DNA of 22,542 nt from UBA1731 sp963626295 (GTDB taxonomy: Bacteria > Verrucomicrobiota > Kiritimatiellia > RFP12 > UBA1067), in the NCBI GenBank assembly GCA_963626295.1, contig CAVFWS010000016.1:1-22542 (forward strand). The letters are read 5' to 3'. This document shows, piece after piece, positions 6,768 to 13,814 of the stretch; the stretch's first letter is position 1, and the number at the start of each line of letters is the position of its first letter. Position numbers and translations under genes: made by a program. Under the pieces are notes generated by a model. It did not search any database. It worked only from the letters and a program-made list of their open reading frames with translations, and had not been told where the DNA came from.

Positions 6768-7181
6768 GTGAGCCGCAGAAGAAGGAATAGGGGGCGCTCG
6801 GAGGGGGCCAAGGCGAACATAGACATGACTTCGCTGATCGACCTCACGTTCCTGCTGCTTGTCACGTTCATCCTCACGATCCCTGCCCTTGAGCAGGGCA
6901 TATCGATCATGCTGCCGAGAGCGAAGACCGACACGCTCCCGAACAAGAACAACAAGGCGAATACGATCACGGTCAGCCAGACCGGCACGTTCATGAACAA
7001 TACGCCCGTGACGCTTGAGGCCCTTGAGCGGGATCTTCTCGCGAAGGTCAAGGAGGATCCGGATGTGCCCGTGCTGGTGCGCGGGGACGAGCGCCTCACG
7101 TACGGGGCGGTGATGGACGTCGTGAAGCTTGTGTACAAGTGCAAGGTCAGGAAGATGGCTCTTGTCACTGTCGAGAAATGA
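6768..7181 (+). CDS. ExbD/TolR family biopolymer transport protein
   Basis: A 137-aa protein with a basic cytoplasmic N-terminus (SRRRRNRGR), one membrane helix carrying the essential Asp (MTSLIDLTFLLLVTF; Asp25), and a periplasmic ExbD/TolR domain ending in DVVKLVYKCKVRKMALVTVE. The Asp is the proton-relay residue of the motor formed with the TolQ/ExbB-like protein. The GTG start at 6768 is preceded by GGGAGG (6753-6758) at good distance. It is 45 bp after the channel gene and 15 bp before the TonB-like gene, so the three are one transcription unit. Confidence 0.92.
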   Translation: MSRRRRNRGRSEGAKANIDMTSLIDLTFLLLVTFILTIPALEQGISIMLPRAKTDTLPNKNNKANTITVSQTGTFMNNTPVTLEALERDLLAKVKEDPDVPVLVRGDERLTYGAVMDVVKLVYKCKVRKMALVTVEK

Positions 7182-7196
7182 CGGGTTCGGCGGGCG

Positions 7197-8081
7197 ATGG
7201 GGCTTGAGTTAGACAAGTTCTACGAGGAGGAGCGGCATGACCGGGATGCGTCGAGTCCGCTGAACGCCCGGACGCTCGCCATTGCGCTTTGCCTCCACCT
7301 CGCGGCATTCGCGTTCTTCTGGATTGCCTCGAAAATCATCTATCGAGCGCCCGACGTGGTGATACCGATAGACATGACGATCGTCCCGCCATGGGCGGAG
7401 CAGGATCCGGACGATCCCGACCCGGACCCGAATCCGCCGCCGGAAGAGCCGGAGAAGCCTGAACCGCCGAAGCCAGAGCCGCCGAAACCCAAGCCGCCGG
7501 AGCCGGAACCGGAACCCAAGCCCGAACCGAAGGAACAGGTCGATGCCGTCGAGAAGGTCAAGGAGAAGCCAAAGAAAAAGCCGTTCAACCGAAGCGAGGT
7601 GAAGCAGCCCGCGAAGAAGGTTGAGAAGCCGAAGAAGGAGTTCAAGCGCGGCAAGGTGATAAAGCCCCCGAAGGTCAAGCCCCCGGCCGGTCTGCCGCCC
7701 GGCAAGGGAACGTCGAGGGACAAGCCGCTGTCCCAGGCCGAGATAATGAAGGCGCTGGCGGCGGGTGCGCGGTTCGGAGCATCGAACCAGCTCGCGGCGA
7801 GCGAGGAGCAGCGCTGCGTGTCGCTCATATCGCGCAGGTTCTACGAGTGCTGGACGGACTTCACCTGGTCGCCGGGGCTGAAGCCGGTGGTCATACTCGT
7901 CCGCTTCGGCAACGGCGGCGAGATCCGGGGCTACAGGATCGTCGAGTCCTCCGGCGACAGGAAGGTTGACCAGTCGGTGCTCGCCGCGGCGAAGCGTGCC
8001 GAGCGCGTGGTTGGGCTTTCGGCGGATTTCCTGAGGCGGTATCCGGAGATACCGATCACGATGATACCGAGGGGGCAGTGA
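7197..8081 (+). CDS. TonB/TolA-like periplasm-spanning energy transducer
   Basis: A 294-aa protein: cytoplasmic N-terminus, one membrane anchor (about 25-48, LAIALCLHLAAFAFFWIAS), then a long Pro/Glu/Lys spacer with PEPPKP repeats (about 64-120) turning Lys-rich (about 120-165). It ends in a compact C-terminal domain (about 200-294) with VVILVRFGNGGEIRGYRIVE and SVLAAAKRAERV, as in TonB/TolA C-terminal domains. The protein should span the periplasm and transmit the motor's energy to outer-membrane partners. A Cys pair brackets part of the C-terminal domain (RCVSL and YECW), possibly a disulfide. It cannot be assigned firmly to TonB or TolA; the C-terminal fold looks closer to the TolA/TonB_2 variants. 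Confidence 0.85.
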   Translation: MGLELDKFYEEERHDRDASSPLNARTLAIALCLHLAAFAFFWIASKIIYRAPDVVIPIDMTIVPPWAEQDPDDPDPDPNPPPEEPEKPEPPKPEPPKPKPPEPEPEPKPEPKEQVDAVEKVKEKPKKKPFNRSEVKQPAKKVEKPKKEFKRGKVIKPPKVKPPAGLPPGKGTSRDKPLSQAEIMKALAAGARFGASNQLAASEEQRCVSLISRRFYECWTDFTWSPGLKPVVILVRFGNGGEIRGYRIVESSGDRKVDQSVLAAAKRAERVVGLSADFLRRYPEIPITMIPRGQ

Positions 8082-8112
8082 GGCGCGGCATGGCGCGAAC
8101 GCGAGGGTGCGG

Positions 8113-8823
8113 ATGGTGAAGGAATCTCAAAATAGGAAGGCGGAGGCGGCGCAGTTCGCGCGTCTCGATTTCGGGCGGCGCGAGCGGACGGGCTTCGGCG
8201 AGACCGTGTTCGGTCCGGGGAAGACGCCCGGCCAGCTCGTGGAGATATTCGCCTCCTTTGCGAAGCGCGGGATGCCTGTGCTTGCCACACGCGTCACGCA
8301 GGAACAGGCGGACGCCGTGAGCGCCTCCGGCCTGAAGGTGCGGCATCTCGAAACAGGTCGGTTGCTGCAGTCGGGAGGCGCAAGGCCGACGCTCAAGGGG
8401 ACAGTCGCCGTGCTCACCGGCGGCACCGCGGACATCCCCGTGGCGGAGGAATGCGCCGGGACGGTGGAGTTCTTCGGCGGGAAGGCCATGCGCTTCTTTG
8501 ACGTGGGGATAGCCGGACTGCATCGGCTTCTTTCGGTCATGGATGAGGTGCGGAAGGCCGACGTGGTGGTGGCCGTCGCCGGGATGGAGGGGGCGCTCCC
8601 GAGCGTAGTCTCGGGACTCGTCTCCGCGCCGGTCGTGGCGGTCCCGACGTCGGTAGGCTACGGCGCCGGGGCTGGCGGCGTGGCGGCGGCCCTCGCCATG
8701 CTGAACTCGTGCGCGGAAGGCGTGAGCGTGGTCAACATAGACAACGGATTCGGGGCGGCGGTCGTCGCCTGCCGCATGCTGCGGCGAATGAATGGGGGGA
8801 GGGGACGGAATGCTGTACATTGA
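8113..8823 (+). CDS. larB: Nickel-pincer cofactor biosynthesis protein LarB (NaAD carboxylase/hydrolase)
   Basis: LarB carboxylates the pyridinium ring of nicotinic acid adenine dinucleotide and hydrolyses the phosphoanhydride to give the dicarboxylated mononucleotide from which the nickel-pincer nucleotide is built. The protein is 236 aa. It shows the N-terminal FARLDFGRRERTGFGETVFG and GKTP, and the PurE-like core: LTGGTADIPVAEE, VVVAVAGMEGALPSVVSGL, VPTSVGYGAGAGG and NIDNGFGAA. ATG 8113 has GAGGG 5-6 nt upstream; GTG 8107 is an alternative. Its end overlaps larC by 14 nt. LarA (the lactate racemase or other user enzyme) and LarE (sulfur donor) are not in the window. Confidence 0.93.
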   Translation: MVKESQNRKAEAAQFARLDFGRRERTGFGETVFGPGKTPGQLVEIFASFAKRGMPVLATRVTQEQADAVSASGLKVRHLETGRLLQSGGARPTLKGTVAVLTGGTADIPVAEECAGTVEFFGGKAMRFFDVGIAGLHRLLSVMDEVRKADVVVAVAGMEGALPSVVSGLVSAPVVAVPTSVGYGAGAGGVAAALAMLNSCAEGVSVVNIDNGFGAAVVACRMLRRMNGGRGRNAVH

Positions 8824-9571
8824 GGGGTCTGCCGGGATCTCCGGCGACATGACGGTCGGGGCGCTCCTGTCGCTCGGGGCGAGCGCGGACAGGCTAAGGG
8901 ATTCGCTGGGATCGCTTGGCCTTGGCGACGAGTTCTCGTACGTGGTCGCCGAGAAGTCGTCGCACGGGATCGACGGCACAGATTTCGACGTGATCCTTCC
9001 GCATTCGCACTGTCATCACCACGATGTCGGACACGGGCATCATCACCATCACGAACACCGGAACCTTGCCGACGTGGAGGCGATAATAGATCGTGGCGAG
9101 CTGAGCGACAACGCCAGGATGCTGGCGAAGCGCGCGTTCAGGTTCGTCGCAGAGGCGGAGGCGAAGGCCCACGGGAAGCCGCTGGACGAGGTCCACTTCC
9201 ATGAGGTCGGCGCGATAGACTCCATCGTGGACGTCGTTTCCGCGGCCGTGCTGTTCGACGACATCGGAGACGCGGAGTGCGTCGTGACCGGATTGACGGA
9301 GGGAAGCGGCACCGTAATGTGCGCGCATGGGGAACTGCCCGTGCCTGTTCCTGCGGTGCTGAACATCGCGATGGCGTCCGGCATACCCCTGCGCACATCC
9401 GAGACGAAGGGCGAGTGCGTCACGCCCACTGGCATTGCGCTCGCGGCAGCATTCCGCACCCGGGGCGAATTGCCGCCCGCGTATCGGGTCGTCGGGATCG
9501 GGACCGGCCTCGGCAAGCGCGATTACGGGCATCCGGCAATCCTGCGCATACTGAAGATCGAGGAGGCCTGA
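8810..9571 (+). CDS. larC: LarC, N-terminal domain only (nickel insertion for NPN cofactor)
   Basis: LarC inserts nickel into the pincer nucleotide. Family features: YIEGSAGISGDMTVGALL at the N-terminus, a His-rich nickel-binding stretch (HSHCHHH and HGHHHHHEH, residues 65-83), VHFHEVGAIDSIVD (about 128-141), GELPVPVPAV, VTPTGIA and GIGTGLGKRD. The protein stops at 253 aa, where full-length LarC (about 400 aa) goes on into the LarC2 domain. That boundary matches LarC1 of lactobacilli, whose LarC2 is reached by frameshifting. Here nadD begins 5 bp later and no LarC2-like sequence appears in another frame. ATG 8810 was chosen over 8792 because a GGGGGAGGGG ribosome binding site immediately precedes it and the family N-terminus starts there. 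Confidence 0.88.
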   Translation: MLYIEGSAGISGDMTVGALLSLGASADRLRDSLGSLGLGDEFSYVVAEKSSHGIDGTDFDVILPHSHCHHHDVGHGHHHHHEHRNLADVEAIIDRGELSDNARMLAKRAFRFVAEAEAKAHGKPLDEVHFHEVGAIDSIVDVVSAAVLFDDIGDAECVVTGLTEGSGTVMCAHGELPVPVPAVLNIAMASGIPLRTSETKGECVTPTGIALAAAFRTRGELPPAYRVVGIGTGLGKRDYGHPAILRILKIEEA

Positions 9572-9576
9572 TCGCT

Positions 9577-10647
9577 ATGCGCATCGGGATATTCGGCGGC
9601 TCCTTCAACCCGATACATTCGGGGCATATAGGCGTCGCGCTCCGCGCCGCCGCCGAGCATTCCCTCGACAAGGTGCTTGTGGTGCCGGCCGCGCGCAACC
9701 CATTCAAGGGGGATAGCGGGCTTAACGCATTGCGCTGGACGCTCGTGGAGTACGCATGCGCAGGACATCCTCTGCTTGAGCCGTGCGACATCGAGCTGAG
9801 GCGCGGCGGCAAGTCGTACACGATTGATACCGTCCGCGAGGTGAAGTCCCTGTATCCGGATGCGGAGCTGTTCTTCATCATAGGCGAGGACAACGCGGCC
9901 GAGACGGCCAGGTGGAAGGATGCCGACGAGCTTGCCCGCCTCGTGAGGTTCGTGACGTTCCCGCGCACGCCGGAATCGTCGAGCGAGGTCCGCCGTCGCC
10001 TGGCGGACGGCGAGACCGTGCGCGATCTCGTCCCGCCCGTCGTCGCCGACTTCGTGGAGGCGAAGGGCGTGGTGTTCGATTTCGGCGGGGTGATCTCGCT
10101 GTCGCCATTCCTGAACGGCGACGAGCTGAGGTCGTACTGCGAGACGATCGGCCTTTCGCGGGCGGCCTTTGACGAAGGGTGGCGCAGGTTCCGGGCGAAG
10201 TGGGATGGTGGAGAATGCACGTTCAGGGATCTCTACCGCATGACGTTCGAGAACGCGGGTCTGCCGCCCCCGACGGAGGTGCAGTTCGAAGAGCTCTGGA
10301 GGCTTGATGCGGAAGGGTGGGTGCGCAACCTGTCGCGCCATACCCTGAATCTGATGAAGGACCTGAAAGGCGTGGGGAAAAGGATCGGCATCCTCTCCAA
10401 CATGTCGGAGGATTTTCATGACAGGCTCTTCGTCCCGCGCTGCGCCGAGTATCGCGCGCTTGCGGACGCGGAGATCATATCTGGCATAGAGCGCATGGTG
10501 AAGCCGGACAGGCAGATATACGATCTTGCCGCCCGCAGGATCGGGCTTGAGCCGGATGAGCTGCTGTTCCTCGACGACACGAAGGCCAATGTGGACGCCG
10601 CCAGGGATTACGGCTGGCATTCGCGCGTGTACAGGGCGGAACCATGA
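9577..10647 (+). CDS. nadD: Fusion of NadD nicotinate-nucleotide adenylyltransferase and HAD hydrolase
   Basis: Residues 1-163 are NadD, which joins nicotinate mononucleotide and ATP into nicotinic acid adenine dinucleotide. Visible are GIFGGSFNPIHSGH (residues 4-17), KSYTIDTV, FIIGEDNAAETARW and the late SSSEVRRRL. The domain is some 30-40 residues shorter than usual, mainly between FVTFPR (about 125-130) and SSSEVR. Residues 164-356 form a HAD-IA phosphatase-like domain: motif I VVFDFGGVI (nucleophile Asp168, with Gly170 where an acid Asp is often found, as in YihX-type proteins), motif II ILSNMS (Ser274), motif III Lys309 (MVKPD) and motif IV FLDDT (Asp333, Asp334). The frame is continuous across the join. 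AGGAGG at 9561-9566 is the ribosome binding site. It follows larC by 5 bp and overlaps an upstream ATG of queC. Confidence 0.9.
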   Translation: MRIGIFGGSFNPIHSGHIGVALRAAAEHSLDKVLVVPAARNPFKGDSGLNALRWTLVEYACAGHPLLEPCDIELRRGGKSYTIDTVREVKSLYPDAELFFIIGEDNAAETARWKDADELARLVRFVTFPRTPESSSEVRRRLADGETVRDLVPPVVADFVEAKGVVFDFGGVISLSPFLNGDELRSYCETIGLSRAAFDEGWRRFRAKWDGGECTFRDLYRMTFENAGLPPPTEVQFEELWRLDAEGWVRNLSRHTLNLMKDLKGVGKRIGILSNMSEDFHDRLFVPRCAEYRALADAEIISGIERMVKPDRQIYDLAARRIGLEPDELLFLDDTKANVDAARDYGWHSRVYRAEP

Positions 10648-10661
10648 AAGGGGATGATCGG

Positions 10662-11315
10662 ATGAAGGCTGTGGTCGTTCTTTCGGGCGGGCAGGACTCC
10701 GCGACCTGCCTTGCGCTTGCGGTGAGGAAGCACGGGGCGGCGAACGTCGCGGCGATTACGTTCGGGTATGGCCAGAGGCACGCCATCGAGGTGAGGTACG
10801 CCAGGCGGCTCGCGAAGCGCTTCGGCATCGCGGCGCACAAGGTGGTGTCGCTCGATTTCTACCGCCACATCACCACGAACGCGCTGATGTCGGACGACAT
10901 GCCGATCGAAAGGAAGAAGGGCGCGAAATGCCCGACAACCGTAGTCGAGGGGCGCAATGCGTTCTTCCTGCTTGCGGCGGCGGTCTGGGCGAAGGGGCTT
11001 GGCGCGACGGAGATTTACACGGGGGTTTCCGAGGCGGACTATTCCGGCTATCCGGATTGCCGCGAGGCGTTCATCAGGGCCCAGCAGCGGATGCTTCGCC
11101 TGGCCCTTGAGTGGCCGGTCAGGATCGTCACGCCGTTCATGCACATGTCCAAGGCGCAGGAGTGGGCGCTGGCGGACAGGCTCGGCATCCTCGACGTAAT
11201 CGAGAACGACACGGTGACCTGCTACAACGGCATTCCCGGCAAGGGGTGCGGCAATTGCCCCTCCTGCCGGCTGCGCAACCGCGGCTACGATGAATTCCGA
11301 AAGGTGAGGATTTGA
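10662..11315 (+). CDS. queC: 7-cyano-7-deazaguanine synthase QueC
   Basis: QueC turns 7-carboxy-7-deazaguanine into preQ0 with ATP and ammonia, on the queuosine tRNA pathway. The N-terminal ATP-pyrophosphatase loop is SGGQDSATC (residues 8-16); the PTTVVEGRNAFFL and GVSEADYSGYPDCR segments are typical; the zinc site is Cys187, Cys196, Cys199 and Cys202 (from CYNGIPGKGCGNCPSC). The protein is 217 aa. ATG 10662 was chosen because GGGGAT lies 7-9 nt upstream and MKAVVVLSGGQDS matches the family; ATG 10644, overlapping the nadD-HAD stop, would add six residues. No queD, queE or queF lies nearby. The stop codon is formed by the first unit of a 7-bp repeat island. Confidence 0.95.
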   Translation: MKAVVVLSGGQDSATCLALAVRKHGAANVAAITFGYGQRHAIEVRYARRLAKRFGIAAHKVVSLDFYRHITTNALMSDDMPIERKKGAKCPTTVVEGRNAFFLLAAAVWAKGLGATEIYTGVSEADYSGYPDCREAFIRAQQRMLRLALEWPVRIVTPFMHMSKAQEWALADRLGILDVIENDTVTCYNGIPGKGCGNCPSCRLRNRGYDEFRKVRI

Positions 11316-11406
11316 GATTTGCGATTTACGATTGTATTTGATGATTTAGCCACTACCCTCTATTCACTACCAACTGCCAACTAATGACTTACGATTTACG
11401 ATTTGT
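11309..11406 (+). repeat. Degenerate heptanucleotide repeat island between queC and glycerate kinase
   Basis: Fourteen consecutive 7-bp units can be laid out in one phase. Early units are of the GATTTGC/GATTTAC type, middle ones CACTACC/AACTGCC, and the last ones GACTTAC, GATTTAC, GATTTGT. It holds the queC stop, the whole intergenic gap and the start codon plus first seven codons of the next gene. No promoter or ribosome binding site is evident within it. It resembles the short tandemly repeated repetitive heptamers known from cyanobacteria. Confidence 0.75.
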
Positions 11407-12517
11407 ATTCGCGATAGATTCCTTCAAGGGAAGCCTTAGCTCCATGGAGGCCGGACTGGCTGCGGCTGAAGGCGCGAAGCGTGTGTTCCCGACTGCGGAA
11501 TTTGAGGTTTATCCGCTTGCGGATGGCGGCGAGGGGACTGTCGCGGCGCTTGTGGATGGTCTGCATGGCGAGCTTCGCAGCGTTGCCGTGACGGGTCCGG
11601 CTGGACGTCCCGTTGTCGCCCAGTATGGAGTTGTCGGTGACTTGGCCGTGATGGAGATGGCACAGGCAGCCGGCATTACGCTCGTCTCGGGCGATGAGAT
11701 GAACCCTCTCGCCACGACGACGTTCGGTGTTGGGGAGATGATCCGCGATGCGATATCGCATGGGTGCCGCCGGTTCATCGTCGGCATTGGCGGCAGCGCT
11801 ACGAACGATGGCGGCGCAGGAATGCTTCAGGCGCTTGGGTTCAGGCTGTTGGACCGCGATGGAAAGGATGTGGGGCGTGGCGGCGGCGCGTTGCTTGAGT
11901 TGGACAGGGTGGAACGCGGCGAAGCCGTCCCCGAATTGGCGGAATGCTCTTTCAGGGTGGCTTGCGACGTGACGAATCCGCTTTGCGGAGAAAACGGGGC
12001 GAGCGCGGTGTTCGGTCCGCAGAAGGGCGCAACGCCGGAGATGGTTGCGACGCTTGACGCCGCGCTTGCGCATTTCGCGTCCGTATCTGGCGGCGATGCG
12101 TCCATCCCCGGTTCCGGTGCGGCTGGCGGACTCGGCTATGCCTTTCGGGAGCTCCTTGGCGGCGAACTGAAGAGCGGCGTTGACATCGTGCTTGACGAGA
12201 TCCGTTTCGAGGATGCGGTGCGCCGAGCAGATGTGGTTGTGACCGGCGAGGGGCGGTTGGATTCGCAGACGATCATGGGCAAGGCTCCTATCGGCGTCGC
12301 ACACATGGCAAAAAAGTATGGCAAGAAGGTGATAGCGTTCTCTGGATGCGTAACGCCCGATGCGGGCATCGTGAACGATCACGGGATTGACGCATTCTTT
12401 CCGATACTGCGAGCCCCGACATCCCTTGAAGAGGCGCTTGACAAAGGGAACGCGGCAGCCAACCTTGCCGCAACGGCAGAACAGGTGTTCAGATGTTTTC
12501 GACTTGGGGCGCATTGA
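11384..12517 (+). CDS. glxK: Glycerate 2-kinase (GlxK/GarK family)
   Basis: A 377-aa kinase of the glycerate kinase type-1 family, phosphorylating D-glycerate. Motifs include DSFKGSLSSMEA (residues 12-23), PLADGGEGT, IGGSATNDGGAGM, CDVTNPLCGENGA, FGPQKGAT and VVTGEGRLDSQT. The ATG at 11384 is the only usable start in frame; the first six residues (MTYDLR) are extra relative to the family's M-x-IVIAxDSFKGS and are encoded by the heptad repeat island. No ribosome binding site precedes it. The end overlaps the GntP permease gene by 25 nt, so uptake and phosphorylation are coupled. Codons appear less strictly G/C-ending than in neighbouring lar or thi genes. The product, a phosphoglycerate, enters glycolysis. 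The garK/glxK distinction cannot be made. Confidence 0.92.
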   Translation: MTYDLRFVFAIDSFKGSLSSMEAGLAAAEGAKRVFPTAEFEVYPLADGGEGTVAALVDGLHGELRSVAVTGPAGRPVVAQYGVVGDLAVMEMAQAAGITLVSGDEMNPLATTTFGVGEMIRDAISHGCRRFIVGIGGSATNDGGAGMLQALGFRLLDRDGKDVGRGGGALLELDRVERGEAVPELAECSFRVACDVTNPLCGENGASAVFGPQKGATPEMVATLDAALAHFASVSGGDASIPGSGAAGGLGYAFRELLGGELKSGVDIVLDEIRFEDAVRRADVVVTGEGRLDSQTIMGKAPIGVAHMAKKYGKKVIAFSGCVTPDAGIVNDHGIDAFFPILRAPTSLEEALDKGNAAANLAATAEQVFRCFRLGAH

Positions 12518-13755
12518 CGGGACTCGCTGTCGCGATATTGCTTATCGTGCGGAAATCAACGCCAGTGTACGCGCTGGCGATTGGGGCGCTTGTTGGCGGA
12601 CTGCTTGGCGGCGGTGGGCTTGCCGATACGGTTTCCGCGATGATTTCCGGAGCCCAGTCCATGGTGCCAAGCATTTTGCGGATACTCACGTCCGGCGTAT
12701 TGGCGGGGGCGTTGGTGAAGACCGGGAGTGCGGAGAGGATTGCGGACGTGATCGTGAAGGCGTTTGGCAACCGTTTCGCGCTCGCGGCAATTGCCGTGGC
12801 GACCATGGTCGTTACGGCGGTGGGTGTGTTCGTGGACATCGCGGTGATAACGGTCGCACCCGTCGCGCTTGCGGTTGGGCATCGCGCAGGGCTTCCAGTA
12901 TCCGCTCTGCTCGTTGCGATGGTCGGTGGCGGAAAGGCCGGGAACGTCATATCGCCAAATCCCAATGCCATTGCCGCAGCGGATGCGTTCGGGCTCGACC
13001 TGACGTCCGTAATGGCGGCGAACCTAGTGCCGGCGGCTTGCGCCCTTGCCGTGACTGTGGCGTTGTCGACGCTTGTCGCCAGAAGGGGCAGAAAGCGTGA
13101 TGTGGACGAAGCCGGTTCTGCGGAACCGGATGGCAGGGTTGCGCGGCTCCCTTCAGTTGCTGCGGCTGTCGCTGGGCCGCTTGTTGTTGTGCTGCTGCTC
13201 GCGCTTCGTCCGGCATACGGCTTTGCCGTAGATCCGCTCGTGGCGTTGCCGGCGGGCGGCATTGTGTCGATGCTGGCCTGTGGCCATTGGCGCAACGTGA
13301 CGGGCATATGCGAATATGGCCTGTCGAAGGTGGCCGGAGTCTCGATACTTCTCGTCGGCACGGGCATGGTTGCCGGAATCATCAAAGGCTCTGTGCTGAA
13401 CGCCGACATGATATCGCTGCTCAACACCTGTCACCTTCCGGCCTTCGCGCTTGCGCCGCTGTCCAGCGTGTTGCTGTCTGGGGCGACGGCATCCACCACC
13501 GCCGGGGTCACGATTGCCGCGCTGACGTTTTCGGGGGTGCTTGTCCAGGCAGGGGTGCCGGCGCTTTCCGCGGCGGCGATGCTGCATGCCGGCGGAACGA
13601 TCTTCGATGCGCTCCCCCACGGCAGCTTCTTCCACGCGACAGCCGGGGCGGTGGGCATGAGCGTGAAGGAAAGGCTCAAGCTGTTTCCGTACGGTACGCT
13701 TGTGGGCATGACGACAACTGTAGTGTCGGTGCTTATGTATATGCTCAAGTCATAG
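12493..13755 (+). CDS. GntP family permease (gluconate/glycerate-type symporter)
   Basis: A 420-aa protein of about a dozen hydrophobic helices with almost no soluble domain; one charged cytoplasmic loop (RRGRKRDVDEAG) sits near the middle. GntP family features include VGGLLGGGGLADTVS, SGVLAGALVKTGSAERIAD, GGGKAGNVISPNPNAIAAAD and HAGGTIFDALPHGSFFH. The family imports gluconate, glycerate or related acids with protons. Overlap with the glycerate kinase gene makes glycerate or a close acid the likely substrate (inference). ATG 12493 lies within the kinase's last codons. A short run of 7-bp repeats begins just after the stop. Confidence 0.92.
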   Translation: MFSTWGALTGLAVAILLIVRKSTPVYALAIGALVGGLLGGGGLADTVSAMISGAQSMVPSILRILTSGVLAGALVKTGSAERIADVIVKAFGNRFALAAIAVATMVVTAVGVFVDIAVITVAPVALAVGHRAGLPVSALLVAMVGGGKAGNVISPNPNAIAAADAFGLDLTSVMAANLVPAACALAVTVALSTLVARRGRKRDVDEAGSAEPDGRVARLPSVAAAVAGPLVVVLLLALRPAYGFAVDPLVALPAGGIVSMLACGHWRNVTGICEYGLSKVAGVSILLVGTGMVAGIIKGSVLNADMISLLNTCHLPAFALAPLSSVLLSGATASTTAGVTIAALTFSGVLVQAGVPALSAAAMLHAGGTIFDALPHGSFFHATAGAVGMSVKERLKLFPYGTLVGMTTTVVSVLMYMLKS

Positions 13756-13756
13756 C

Positions 13757-13777
13757 ATTTTCGATTCTCGATTTGCG
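13757..13777 (+). repeat. Three-unit heptanucleotide repeat after the GntP gene
   Basis: ATTTTCG, ATTCTCG and ATTTGCG follow each other with no gap, one base after the GntP stop. They are the same unit type as the GATTTGC/GATTTAC units before the glycerate kinase, so the kinase-permease pair has related repeats on both sides. Confidence 0.5.
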
Positions 13778-13795
13778 GCGGCAAGGTGCGGGATG

Positions 13796-13804
13796 TGGTA
13801 GAAT
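13796..13804 (+). promoter_or_regulatory. Extended -10 promoter before the YrbL-like gene
   Basis: TGG followed by TAGAAT (13799-13804). The only -35-like element is TTGCGG at 13773-13778 with a long 20-bp spacer. A start near 13811 would leave about 4 nt before the GTG at 13815, again a nearly leaderless message. Confidence 0.5.
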
Positions 13805-13814
13805 ACCCGACGTT

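Noticed and set aside
9560..9600. Programmed frameshift from LarC1 into LarC2
   Set aside because: The sequence after the larC stop is nadD in its own frame; neither other frame shows LarC2 motifs.
11309..11406. Possible CRISPR array
   Set aside because: The period is 7 bp with no spacers and no cas genes; it is a degenerate tandem repeat.
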